The position numbers were made by a program, and so were the translations under genes. A stretch of DNA of 64,000 nucleotides, taken from positions 2,170,001-2,234,000 of the forward strand of contig NZ_LN868939.1 of the NCBI RefSeq assembly GCF_001182745.1. The letters are read 5' to 3'. The stretch is from Nocardia farcinica. GTDB taxonomy: Bacteria; Actinomycetota; Actinomycetes; Mycobacteriales; Mycobacteriaceae. This document shows, one piece after another, positions 36,375 through 44,793 of the stretch. Numbering within the stretch: position 1 is the stretch's first letter; each line of letters starts with the position of its first letter. The notes below the pieces were generated by a model. It saw only the letters and a list, made by a program, of their open reading frames with translations, was not told the DNA's origin and searched no databases.

Positions 36375-37707
36375 TGCCGGCGACCCGTTCCCGCATCGCG
36401 AGCACGGGCCGTTCATCCTGCCACGGGGCCAACCGTTCGATCGCTCTCTGCGCCCGCTCGATTCCACGGTGATTACCGATGGCAGCCAGCTCGTCGTACG
36501 TGTCGGCGAGAATCCGGCAACCCTCTTCCAGCTCACCGGACAACGCATAGGCGCTGGCAAGATCCACCCGTGCGGCGAGATCGACATTCGGACTGTCTCT
36601 TGCCGAGGCGTCCAACGCTTCCGTGAGCGCAGCGATCGCCCGCTTCGGCTGGCCGAGAAGCAGTTGGCATGTACCGACGTAGACCCGGATTCGTGTCGTG
36701 GTCCAATCGCTGAACAACCCCGTCAGATCGGTCTCGTCGAGCTCCTCGGCGGCCCGCTGGGCGCGGCGAAGCGCGTCCTCGCATTCATTCCGCAGTTCCA
36801 GCACTGCATAGGCTTGCGCTTGCTCGGCGCCGACCCGCGCTCGCGCGGCAGGTGGCAGGAGATCGGCGACCGTAGCCGCCTCCTTCAACATTCAAAGCCC
36901 GATTACGACGTCGCCATCGGATCCGATCAACGTCGCAGCATCGGAGCGCAAGTTGCTTTCGAATATCCGCGCCACCGCACCCATGGTTCTGTCTTGTAGC
37001 CGATCCGCGAGCTTGCGTGCGAATGCGCTGTGCGTCAGCGCCATCGGCCGATCGCCGATCGCGCTCCACACGCGGCTCGCCACAATGGAGGTCTCTGCCA
37101 GCAAGGCCCCAGCACGGTGCTTCGCGCGTTCGTCCGTCGCAGCGCGAAACAGAGCTGATGCAGCATCGCGATGAGCCTCGATCGGGCCGATCAGCGCATG
37201 TGGAGACAGGCTTTGACGCTGACCCGCCAGCTGATCGGTCATGGCGGCGAAACTGTCCAGGGACTTCTCCGCCAACGCTTGCGTCGGCATGAACGCCACG
37301 CGGAAATCGAGGGCTCCGTCCAGAGCTGAGCGCGCGCACGCGGGAACTTCTCGGCCGTTGTCAACCGATGACGCCGTGACGTTGATACCGATGGCAGGTT
37401 CAGTTCTCGCCCCTGTCCTGAGCTTGCGCGACGACCGTGAATGCCGGGCTCGCCACGCGGCTTCCCCTTCTGCCACAATCTGATCGAATCGCTTCCGGTC
37501 CTCCGGCGTCGCGTACCTCGAATAGACGCTGTCGAGTATGGATTGCGTCAGCGACCTGGGCACTACCCCGCTCAACCCAGTACGCCAGTTGGTCACCGTT
37601 GTTGTTTCGACACCGAGCAGCGCGGCGAAATCCCGAATGGATCTGCGCATCGCCTCCTGCAACGCGACCGCTTCGAACCCCGTCCAACCCCGCCCGCGAA
37701 TCGTCAC
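36337..37707 (-). pseudogene. XRE-type regulator with TPR-like repeats, split by an in-frame TGA
   Basis: Two minus-strand frames, 37707-36892 and 36891-36337, are in the same phase and separated only by one TGA followed directly by ATG (GGG CTT TGA ATG TTG). The first (about 271 residues from GTG 37707) has a helix-turn-helix (IRDFAALLGVETTTVTNWRTG). The second (184 residues) continues the tetratricopeptide-like helices (LLPPAARARVGAEQAQAYAV). Homologues that I know are single chains of about 400-450 residues. Either a nonsense mutation inactivated it, or the TGA-ATG junction allows re-initiation and two subunits. The 3-prime end overlaps the HAD gene by 38 bases. Confidence 0.7.
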
Positions 37708-38143
37708 CAACCCATTTTGCGGCCCTGAACTGAGAAATGCCCATGTAATGCCTACGGTACCCCACCACTGGGCCATCACTGCCGACATCGCTTGCAGGCC
37801 ACGATCGGAACCGAAACGTTGACGGGGAATCAGGGAGGTGACATCACCGGCCGGGAGTGTCAAGGAAGCAACCAGTGTGGACAACGTGATTCGTTGCGCC
37901 GGCAATCCTGCCCTCGCGGCATGGGGCCTGCGACCGCGACGACCGCACACGGAGGCGGCGATGAGTTGCCCCTGCCCGCACCACGGCACGAAGCGCAACG
38001 CCGGACGAACAACGAGCCGTTCGGGCCGACGAGCTGGATCGTTGCGCACCGGTCGATCTGCACGGCATCCAGCAAGACGTACCAATCCCCTGCAACGAAG
38101 CCGCAACTCGTTTCACCACCCACTCACAGAAAGGAAGCCATGC
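37708..38143. other. 436-base region with no well-supported gene
   Basis: This separates the split regulator from the cold-shock remnant. Both strands have only short open frames. The most protein-like is on the minus strand at 37860-38123. An AAAGGA ribosome site for the cold-shock frame lies at the right end. GC content is lower than in the flanking chromosome. I see no inverted repeats or transposase fragments. Confidence 0.4.
37860..38123 (-). CDS. Possible small Cys-rich hypothetical protein
   Basis: A GTG frame of 87 residues reads sensibly in its first half (GDWYVLLDAVQIDRCATIQL, then LFVRRCASCRGAG) and is basic and Cys-rich. It lies upstream of the split regulator on the same strand, a position where small partner proteins of XRE regulators often occur. 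It lacks a clear ribosome site, and I recognise no family. It may be a chance frame. Confidence 0.3.
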   Translation of the reverse strand: MGGETSCGFVAGDWYVLLDAVQIDRCATIQLVGPNGSLFVRRCASCRGAGRGNSSPPPCAVVAVAGPMPRGQDCRRNESRCPHWLLP

Positions 38144-38312
38144 ATGGAACACGGAACCATGGAATGGCTCGGCGTGACGATGGGCAACGGGTTCATCAAC
38201 CCCGACCACGGCGCCCATGACATCTTCGCCCACCACTTCGAGATCCAAGGCGAAGGCTTCCGCGTCCTGGCCGCGGGACAGCGTGTCGAGTTCGAGCCCG
38301 GACATTTCGGCG
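38144..38312 (+). pseudogene. Degenerate cold-shock domain protein, truncated
   Basis: ATG 38144 has AAAGGA nine bases upstream. The frame reads GTMEWLGVTMGNGFINPDHG and continues through HDIFAHHFEIQGEGFRVL to QRVEFEPG. This aligns with CspA-type proteins (GTVKWFN, KGFGFI, VFVHF, GQxVEFE). The RNP motifs are damaged: KGFGFI has become MGNGFI, VFVHF has become IFAHH, and WFN has become WLG. The normal C-terminal strand is missing because the sequence runs into a methyltransferase remnant. RNA binding is unlikely to be normal. Confidence 0.7.
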
Positions 38313-38668
38313 ATGGGGGTGCAGTCGCGCCAGTTCCTCATCCGCGCCGTCCGCTATCTCGCTGGCGAGGAAGGTGTCCGTCAGTTCCTTGGTATCGGGA
38401 GCGGGTCGCCGACGATGTGCGACACCCACGAGGCCACCCAGGCCGTGGCGGCGGAGTCGAAGGTCGTTTATGTCGACAACGATCCCCTCGTGCTCATCCA
38501 TGCCCGCGCGTTGTCGACCAGCACCACGCCCGAAGGCGTCACCACCTGCATCGACGCCGACTACCACGACCCCCCGAACTGATCATCCCCAGCGCGCGCG
38601 ACGTCCTGGATTTCCGGCTTCCGGTGGCGGTGATGTTCATAGGTGTGCTCGGCCACGACCGCTCCTAG
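38313..38668 (+). pseudogene. Truncated, frameshifted SAM-dependent methyltransferase (DUF574 type)
   Basis: From 38313 the frame reads FLIRAVRYLAGEEGVRQFLG, then IGSGSPT and VVYVDNDPLVLIHARALS, the N-terminal Rossmann part of the actinobacterial DUF574 SAM methyltransferase family. It stops at 38582 just after a run of six C (in CACGACCCCCCGAAC). The adjacent frame then continues the same homology (ELIIPSARDVLDFRLPVAVM) to a stop at 38668. One added C would restore the frame. Both the start and the C-terminal half are missing, so this is a decayed fragment. Confidence 0.72.
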
Positions 38669-38761
38669 GCGCAGGTTCGGCCGATCATGGCGACGAGCAT
38701 GGCCGGTCGTGGAAAACTCTGCTGGTCTGTTGGCCCATGACACCCCGAGAGAGGTCCGAAA

Positions 38762-39253
38762 GTGGACGACGACCAGCTCGGCTTCGACATCGAGTTCGAT
38801 GCCAAGACGACAGCGTTCCTGGAATGGGTCGCGCCCGAAAGCATGGAAGCCCAGATTCGAGCGTTCCTCACCGACACCGTCCCCGGGATCGCCGACTACA
38901 CCGACACCTGGTGGAAGCCCCCGCTGACGAAGCGAGTCCTGGAAGCAGCCCACGAGTACTTCGGGGACCGCGAAACGTTCTTCTCGCCCGAATACCGCTC
39001 TGCGGCAGACCAGTTCATCAGGTTCTACGGTGAGTGCTTCGTACGCAGGGCCGGGATGCGATGGACGAACGAGCACGGTGCGGCCAGCCCGCCTCTGTAC
39101 CCGGACTTCTGCCCTGTCATCAGCGATGACGAGGGGTTCGACACGCGGCATATGGTCGAGATGACGCGATATCTGTTCGGCGAAAACCTCGGCCCCGACA
39201 TCGCAGAATACGACATAGCGGCCACCGCACGGGAGCAGCGCAAAATGCGCTGA
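38762..39253 (+). CDS. Hypothetical acidic protein, 163 residues
   Basis: GTG 38762 follows GAGAGG. The product is acidic and rich in aromatic residues (DTWWKPPLTKRVLEAAHEYFG, then FIRFYGECFVRRAGMRWTNE and PPLYPDFCPVISDDEGFD). There is no signal peptide or membrane helix. I do not recognise the family. Small acidic proteins with an FxGExF...W pattern occur beside polymorphic toxin genes in actinobacteria, so an immunity role for the adjacent nuclease-like protein is possible but is only inference. Codon use is less GC3-biased than in the core genes. Confidence 0.6.
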   Translation: MDDDQLGFDIEFDAKTTAFLEWVAPESMEAQIRAFLTDTVPGIADYTDTWWKPPLTKRVLEAAHEYFGDRETFFSPEYRSAADQFIRFYGECFVRRAGMRWTNEHGAASPPLYPDFCPVISDDEGFDTRHMVEMTRYLFGENLGPDIAEYDIAATAREQRKMR

Positions 39254-39288
39254 TCTGTGCTGATCGTCCGCGCCAGGGGGGCGGCTGC

Positions 39289-40071
39289 GTGCCCGACGAC
39301 TACGACACGTACCGACGAAATCTCTCGAACTACGAGAAGGGCCTCTACTTCGAACTCGGCAGAGCCCACGAGCTGGGGGAAACCCGGGACAACGGGTGGG
39401 TGAAACAGTTCTGCCTACGTACGAAACTCGGTCCTCGAATCCTGGACTCGGCACGGGCCGAAGGTCGCGGCGTACGCGGTAGAGAGCGGAAATCGGGACG
39501 GGTCTCGGAGCGCCGTACGTTGCGGCAGCTGAACAAGGAGAGAGTTGCCCTCGAGGCCGGACAGCTGACCCGAACGACCTGGGAAACCGTCGCCGGCGAG
39601 AGCTTACCGAAAAGCATCGAAGAGTCTCTGAGTGCGATGACCCGAGACTTCGGTGCGAGGTTCCAGCACGTGGTGATCTCGCGCGAGGACGCGCTACGAG
39701 CCATGAAGCTCGGACAGTCCCTGGTGAGCAAGCAACTCGAACTGGTCCGGCCCTACGAACTCGAACGCGCCGACCGCGCCCGACGTCGGCTCGAGAACAT
39801 CCGCCGGATTCAACAGGAGAAGGAACGAGAACAGAACCTCCGAAGCGCCGAGCAAGCACGCCAACAGGAACTCACCCGCATCCGAACAGCACGTGACCAG
39901 CTCCTGGCCCGGCTACCACCCGAGGTCGCCCGAATCCTCGCCCTCAGCATGCCGCCCCCGGAAAGGGAACTCGACCGACACCCACCAGACCTCGGCAACA
40001 GCACCACACGAGCAGGGCGAGAGGCCCGCACCAGGGAGCATGAACGCGCCCGCGACGCACGCGGCGTCTAG
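39289..40071 (+). CDS. Hypothetical basic protein with PD-(D/E)XK-like signature and coiled coil
   Basis: The product is 260 residues. An N-terminal segment (YEKGLYFELGRAHELGETRD) leads to ILDSARAEGRGVRGRERKSG, where Asp53, Glu66 and Lys68 form a D-x12-ExK pattern like PD-(D/E)XK nucleases, with Gln80 in LRQLNKER following as in that fold. Residues of about 155-205 form a charged coiled coil; the tail is Pro/Arg-rich. It resembles toxin modules of polymorphic secreted toxins without their delivery domain. It starts 35 bases after the acidic protein gene. Codons such as AGA, CGA and CTA are unusual here. The nuclease role is inferred from motif spacing only. Confidence 0.6.
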   Translation: MPDDYDTYRRNLSNYEKGLYFELGRAHELGETRDNGWVKQFCLRTKLGPRILDSARAEGRGVRGRERKSGRVSERRTLRQLNKERVALEAGQLTRTTWETVAGESLPKSIEESLSAMTRDFGARFQHVVISREDALRAMKLGQSLVSKQLELVRPYELERADRARRRLENIRRIQQEKEREQNLRSAEQARQQELTRIRTARDQLLARLPPEVARILALSMPPPERELDRHPPDLGNSTTRAGREARTREHERARDARGV

Positions 40072-40202
40072 GACAACGCATCCCCGGCCAGCAGTCGGGT
40101 CCGACCGGGAGCGCGTAACAAATCTCACTCGGGACCAGTGGAAGGCCGAACTGCGGGGCGCGGTGGTGTCGGGTTGCCTTTTTGCGCGCCCGAGCGCTGG
40201 CG

Positions 40203-41138
40203 TCAGCCGCGGAGGGTTGCCGACGGCGGCTCGCCGTACTTGCGTCGATAGGCGGCCGCGAAGCGGCCGGTGTGGGTGAAGCCCCATTTCAGGGCGATGT
40301 CGGTGACGCCGGTGAGCTCGCGCGGGTTCAGCAGTTCGGCCCGTACCCGCTCCAGTCGCACGTCGGCGACGAACTCGCGTGGCGTCATCCCGACGTACTC
40401 CCGGAATCCCTCCTGCAGCCGCCGGATGCTCACGCCCGCGATCTCGGCGAGGTCGGCGGGGGTCCATGCGCGCGCCGGATCGGCGTGCACCGCGTCGGTG
40501 ACCCGGGTGACGATGCGCGGGCGGACCGGCCGCGCGTCGAGATCGGGCACCGCGGCCAGCACCAGCGCGCTGGTGAGCATTCCCGAGAGCTGTTCGGCCA
40601 CCACGGGATTGCGCCACAGCGCACCGCCGCAGCCGGCTTCGTGGTAGGCGGCGCGGACCATCCGTAACCAGTCCGCGCCCGCGGCCTCGCGGACCTGGAA
40701 CTGCGCGGGCAGCCGCACATCCGGCCTGCGCAGCAGGCGGGCGATCTCGCGGTGCAGGTAGTCCCGGTCGATCTTGACGCCGACGATCGAGCAGCTGCTC
40801 GTCCACCGGGTGATGACCGTCGGGGTGTCGGGGGGATTGACCGTGGCCAGGCCGGGGGTGGAGACCACCGAGGCGGCCGGGTTGCGGGATTCGAGCAGGC
40901 CGCCGACGGGGATGTTGACGGCGTAGGCGCCGGGATGCTCGGAGGACACCGAGACGTCGGCTCCCCAGCCGATCTCCGCGATGCGCAGCGGGCCGAAGTC
41001 GACGTTGTCGACGGTCAGCCCGTCGGCGCGGCTGCCGCGCCGCAGCGGGGTGAGCACGTGGGGGAAGTAGGCGCGCGACACCGCCGCGCAGGCATCGTCC
41101 CAGTCCTGCGGCGGGTGCTGTGCGGTTGTGGATTGCAT
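40203..41138 (-). CDS. AraC-family regulator of the monooxygenase operon
   Basis: The product is 311 residues. An N-terminal AraC-binding-like domain (GGLLESRNPAASVV region) is followed by the C-terminal pair of helix-turn-helices (PADLAEIAGVSIRRLQEGFRE and VTDIALKWGFTHTGRFAAAY). It is divergent from the flavin reductase and oxygenase genes, the same layout as nphR with nphA1A2 (4-nitrophenol hydroxylase) in Rhodococcus. It probably activates the operon when a phenolic effector binds. GGAGGTGG precedes ATG 41138. Confidence 0.9.
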   Translation of the reverse strand: MQSTTAQHPPQDWDDACAAVSRAYFPHVLTPLRRGSRADGLTVDNVDFGPLRIAEIGWGADVSVSSEHPGAYAVNIPVGGLLESRNPAASVVSTPGLATVNPPDTPTVITRWTSSCSIVGVKIDRDYLHREIARLLRRPDVRLPAQFQVREAAGADWLRMVRAAYHEAGCGGALWRNPVVAEQLSGMLTSALVLAAVPDLDARPVRPRIVTRVTDAVHADPARAWTPADLAEIAGVSIRRLQEGFREYVGMTPREFVADVRLERVRAELLNPRELTGVTDIALKWGFTHTGRFAAAYRRKYGEPPSATLRG

Positions 41139-41264
41139 GGCCTGCCACCTCCTCGTGGCTACTCTCCCGGCGCCTCGAAACGGCCTGGGCCAGGGGAAAC
41201 AGATCGGTCGCGCGGAGCGGATCGGCATCGCGCTGCGCGGATTTCCGGGCCTGCCGGACCGTCC

Positions 41265-41270
41265 TAGTGT
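41265..41270 (+). promoter_or_regulatory. -10 element of the monooxygenase operon
   Basis: TAGTGT lies about 40 bases before ATG 41311, in the 172-base region shared with the divergent AraC gene. No consensus -35 is obvious, which suits an activator-dependent promoter. Confidence 0.4.
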
Positions 41271-41310
41271 TCTACACCACATTCCGCCGATCCGAAAGGA
41301 GGGATCACCC

Positions 41311-41862
41311 ATGGACGCACGCGAGCTGCGTGGCATCTTCGGCCGGTTCGCCAGCGGCGTCACCGTCGTGACCTGCCGAAACGCCGCCGGGGAACCGCAT
41401 GGGGCGACGGTCACCGCGTTCACCGCGGTGTCGCTGGAGCCCCGGCTGTGCCAGGTCACCATGACCCGCACCGCGAAGGCCTGCCGATTCCTCACCGGGG
41501 CGCCCTTCGCGGTCAACATCCTGGCCGCCGACCAGGTCGACCTGGCCATGCACTTCGCGGGCCGTCCGACGGTGCCGGGGCCGCGCTGGGCCGACGGGCC
41601 GCTGGCGCCGGTGCTGCCGGGGTGCGCGGCCACGTTGTCGTGCCTGCCCTGGCGCGAATACGACGGCGGCGACCACGTGATCTTCCTCGGCGAGATCGTC
41701 GATGCCGACTGCACCGGCAAGGATCCGCTGCTCTACTACCGCAGCGCTTTCCACGACCTCGGCCCCACCTGCGCAGGCAATGCCTGGCTCGGCTCGATGG
41801 ACGACCCGCACACCGGCTGGTTCGGCGCCGACACGGTGCTCGCGGCGCGACCGCTGGGCTGA
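41311..41862 (+). CDS. Flavin reductase component (HpaC/NphA2 family)
   Basis: The product is 183 residues of the flavin-reductase-like FMN-binding family: FGRFASGVTVVTCRN near the start, then GATVTAFTAVSLEPRL and HVIFLGEIVDA. It makes reduced FAD or FMN with NAD(P)H and passes it to the oxygenase encoded 30 bases downstream. AAAGGAGG precedes ATG 41311. Confidence 0.9.
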   Translation: MDARELRGIFGRFASGVTVVTCRNAAGEPHGATVTAFTAVSLEPRLCQVTMTRTAKACRFLTGAPFAVNILAADQVDLAMHFAGRPTVPGPRWADGPLAPVLPGCAATLSCLPWREYDGGDHVIFLGEIVDADCTGKDPLLYYRSAFHDLGPTCAGNAWLGSMDDPHTGWFGADTVLAARPLG

Positions 41863-41892
41863 CAGCTTTCCCCTCACACCGAAGGAGTTCTG

Positions 41893-43512
41893 ATGACCAC
41901 CGTGGAAACCCGGGACGGCGGCCTGTCCGTCGATCCGAGCGTCGCGAATCCCGCCGCCGGCCATCCGGCCAACAACCGGAAGAATTTCGCTTCCCGCCCG
42001 ATGACCGGCGCGGAGTACATCGAGTCGTTGCGGGACGGGCGCGAGATCTGGCTGCACGGCGAGCGCGTCGCCGACGTCACCACGCATCCGGCGTTCCGAA
42101 ACCCGATCCGGATGACCGCGCGCCTGTACGATTCGCTGCACTCGGGCCCGCACACCGACGTGGTGACCGCGCCCACCGACACCGGCAACGGCGGCGTCAC
42201 CATGCCGTTCTTCAAGACCCCCACGAGCGCCGCCGACCTGGTGCGCGAACGCGACGCCATCGCCGCCTGGGCGCGGATGACCTACGGCTGGATGGGCCGC
42301 TCGCCCGACTACAAGGCCAGCTTCCTGGGCACGCTGCACGCCAACAAGGAGCTGTACGCGCCGTTCCAGGACAACGCCGAGCGGTGGTACCGGGAGTCGC
42401 AGGAGAAGGTCCTGTACTGGAACCACGCGATCATCAACCCGCCGGTGGACCGGCAGCTGCCGCCCGACGAGGTGGGCGATGTGTTCATGAAGGTGGAGAA
42501 GGAGACCGACGCCGGGCTGATCGTGTCCGGGGCGAAGGTGGTGGCCACCGGCTCGGCCATCACCAACTACAACTTCATCGCCCACTACGGCCTGCCGATC
42601 AAGAAGAAGGAATTCGCCCTGATCTGCACGGTGCCGATGGATGCGCCCGGGGTGAAACTGATCTGCCGCTCCTCCTACACCCAGCACGCGGCGGTGATGG
42701 GCAGCCCGTTCGACTACCCGCTGTCGAGCCGGATGGACGAGAACGACACCATTTTCGTCTTCGACAAGGTGCTGGTGCCGTGGGAGAACGTCTTCATGTA
42801 CGGGGACGTGGACAAGATCAACGCCTTCTTCCCGCAGTCGGGGTTCCTGCCGCGGTTCACCTTCCAGGGCTGCACCCGCCTGGCGGTCAAGCTCGACTTC
42901 ATCGCCGGGCTGCTGCTCAAGGCCCTCGACGCCACCGGCGCCGGCGGGTTCCGTGGCGTGCAGACCCGGGTCGGCGAGGTGATCGGCTGGCGCAACCTGT
43001 TCTGGACGCTCACCGACGCGATGGCCAACAACCCCGAACCGTGGATCGGCGACACCGTGATCCCGCGCCTCGAATACGGGCTCACCTACCGGATGTTCAT
43101 GATCCAGGGCTATCCGCGGATCAAGGAGATCATCGAGCAGGACGTGGCCTCGGGCCTGATCTACCTGCCGTCCTCGGCCGCCGATTTCAAGAGCCCCGAG
43201 GTGCGGCCGTATTTGGACAAGTACGTGCGCGGCTCGGACGGCATCACCGCCGTGGACCGGGTCAAGGTCATGAAGGCGCTCTGGGATTCGATCGGCTCGG
43301 AATTCGGTGGGCGCCACGAACTCTACGAGCGCAACTACTCGGGCAACCACGAGAACGTCAAGGCCGAACTGTTGTTCGCGGCGCAGAACCGCGGCGGGGT
43401 GAGCCGGATGCGCGGGCTGGCCGAGCAGTGCCTGGCCGAGTACGACCTCGACGGCTGGACGGTGCCGGACCTGATCGGCAACGAGGACGTCAGCTACTTC
43501 GGCGCCCGCTGA
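41893..43512 (+). CDS. Flavin-dependent phenol monooxygenase, large component (HpaB family)
   Basis: The product is 539 residues of the 4-hydroxyphenylacetate 3-hydroxylase family. Visible family blocks are [20 protein letters not shown] at the start, [10 protein letters not shown] with the catalytic-site Arg region, and [11 protein letters not shown]. The enzyme uses reduced flavin from the partner reductase to hydroxylate a phenol ortho to OH. Relatives act on 4-hydroxyphenylacetate, 4-nitrophenol or chlorophenols. The AraC neighbour and the maleylacetate-reductase-like gene downstream favour nitrophenol or chlorophenol-type substrates, an inference from context. Confidence 0.92.
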   Translation: MTTVETRDGGLSVDPSVANPAAGHPANNRKNFASRPMTGAEYIESLRDGREIWLHGERVADVTTHPAFRNPIRMTARLYDSLHSGPHTDVVTAPTDTGNGGVTMPFFKTPTSAADLVRERDAIAAWARMTYGWMGRSPDYKASFLGTLHANKELYAPFQDNAERWYRESQEKVLYWNHAIINPPVDRQLPPDEVGDVFMKVEKETDAGLIVSGAKVVATGSAITNYNFIAHYGLPIKKKEFALICTVPMDAPGVKLICRSSYTQHAAVMGSPFDYPLSSRMDENDTIFVFDKVLVPWENVFMYGDVDKINAFFPQSGFLPRFTFQGCTRLAVKLDFIAGLLLKALDATGAGGFRGVQTRVGEVIGWRNLFWTLTDAMANNPEPWIGDTVIPRLEYGLTYRMFMIQGYPRIKEIIEQDVASGLIYLPSSAADFKSPEVRPYLDKYVRGSDGITAVDRVKVMKALWDSIGSEFGGRHELYERNYSGNHENVKAELLFAAQNRGGVSRMRGLAEQCLAEYDLDGWTVPDLIGNEDVSYFGAR

Positions 43513-43613
43513 CGGTGGTGACCGGCGGTCCGGGTCGACAACGACGTCGTCGGTGGCAGCGGCGCCACCCCGGACCGCCGAGCCGAAGAACGTCGGAAAC
43601 TAGGGTTGGTTCG

Positions 43614-44687
43614 ATGAGTACCGACAGCACACCAGCGGGTTTCGTGCACGAGCAGCGCGCGGTGCGGGTGGTGTTCCGCGCCGGGTCGTGTGCGGACCTG
43701 CCGCGGGAGGTCGAGCGGCTGGGGCTGGACCGGGTCGCGGTCGTGGCCGGACGCCGATACGCGGACCGGGTGGCCGGGATGCTCGGGGCGCGGGCGGTGG
43801 TCGTGGTGGCCGATCCGCGGATGCACGTCCCCGTCGAGCAGGCGGAGGCGGTGCGGGCCCGTGCCACCGAAGCGCGCGTCGACGGGCTGGTCGCGGTGGG
43901 CGGCGGATCGGCGGTCGGGTTGGCCAAGGCGGTGGCGCTCACCCACCGGGTGCCGATCGTGGCCGTGCCGACGAGCTTCTCCGGCTCGGAGATGACCCGG
44001 GTGTGGGGGACCACCGCGGGCGGTGTGAAGCGCACCGGCCGGGATCCGGTCGTCGCGCCGCGGGTGGTGCTCTACGACCCGGAGCTGCTGGCCGGCTTCC
44101 CGACCCCGCTGGCGGTGCCCTCGGCGTTCAACGCCCTCGCGCACGCGGTGGAAGCGCGGTACGCCCCCGACCGCACGCCGGTGACCGACCTGGTGGCCGA
44201 GGCGGCGATCGGCACGATGCTCACCGCCCTGCCCGCGCTGGCCGCGGATGATCCGGCCGGGCGCGCCGGAGCGTTGCGCGGAGCCTGGATGTGCGGGATG
44301 AGCCTGGACTCGACGTCGATGTCGTTGCACCACAAGCTCGCGCATGTGATCGGCGGCGGTTTCGCACTGCCGCACGCGGAAACACACACGGTTCTGCTGC
44401 CGCACGTCCTCGGCTACAACGCGGCGGCGGCGCCGGACGCCGCCGCTGCGGTGGGCGCCGCATTGCCCGGCGGTGCCGAACCGTCCGCGGCGGGCCGGGC
44501 CTTGCAGTCCTTCGCCGCGGGCCTGGGCGCCCCGACCCGCCTCGCCGATCTGGGCCTGCCCCGCGACGCCCTCGACCGAGTGGTCGACACCGTGCTCGAC
44601 GCGCCGTACGCGAATCCCGCACCCCTGGACCGCGCCGCGTTGCGCGAGCTGGTCGAACGCGCGTGGGCGGGTGCGCCGGTGCCGTGA
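43614..44687 (+). CDS. Maleylacetate reductase / Fe-type alcohol dehydrogenase family
   Basis: The product is 357 residues. The nucleotide-binding segment GGGSAVGLAKAVAL and the phosphate-binding PTSFSGSEMT are typical of maleylacetate reductases, as are the metal-region histidines in FNALAHAVEAR and HHKLAHVIGG. The enzyme would reduce maleylacetate to 3-oxoadipate, the last upper step of hydroxyquinol pathways. It follows the oxygenase by about 100 bases. No hydroxyquinol 1,2-dioxygenase gene lies nearby. Confidence 0.88.
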   Translation: MSTDSTPAGFVHEQRAVRVVFRAGSCADLPREVERLGLDRVAVVAGRRYADRVAGMLGARAVVVVADPRMHVPVEQAEAVRARATEARVDGLVAVGGGSAVGLAKAVALTHRVPIVAVPTSFSGSEMTRVWGTTAGGVKRTGRDPVVAPRVVLYDPELLAGFPTPLAVPSAFNALAHAVEARYAPDRTPVTDLVAEAAIGTMLTALPALAADDPAGRAGALRGAWMCGMSLDSTSMSLHHKLAHVIGGGFALPHAETHTVLLPHVLGYNAAAAPDAAAAVGAALPGGAEPSAAGRALQSFAAGLGAPTRLADLGLPRDALDRVVDTVLDAPYANPAPLDRAALRELVERAWAGAPVP

Positions 44688-44793
44688 CCACCCGCCTCCC
44701 TCGCGTTCCTCGGCACATCTCACACCCCGGCCTCCCGGCCCGGGCCCGGACAACCGTTAGCGTGGCGGTGATTCGACGATCGGAAGGTTGCGT

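Noticed and set aside
40150..40193. A terminator between the convergent genes at 40.1 kb
   Set aside because: GGGCGCG and CGCGCCC can pair, but the loop exceeds 20 bases and the T-run lies inside it, so it was not called.
41448..43613. A long plus-strand frame joined to the maleylacetate-reductase frame
   Set aside because: It is the wrong frame through the flavin reductase and oxygenase genes; only the part from ATG 43614 has homology.
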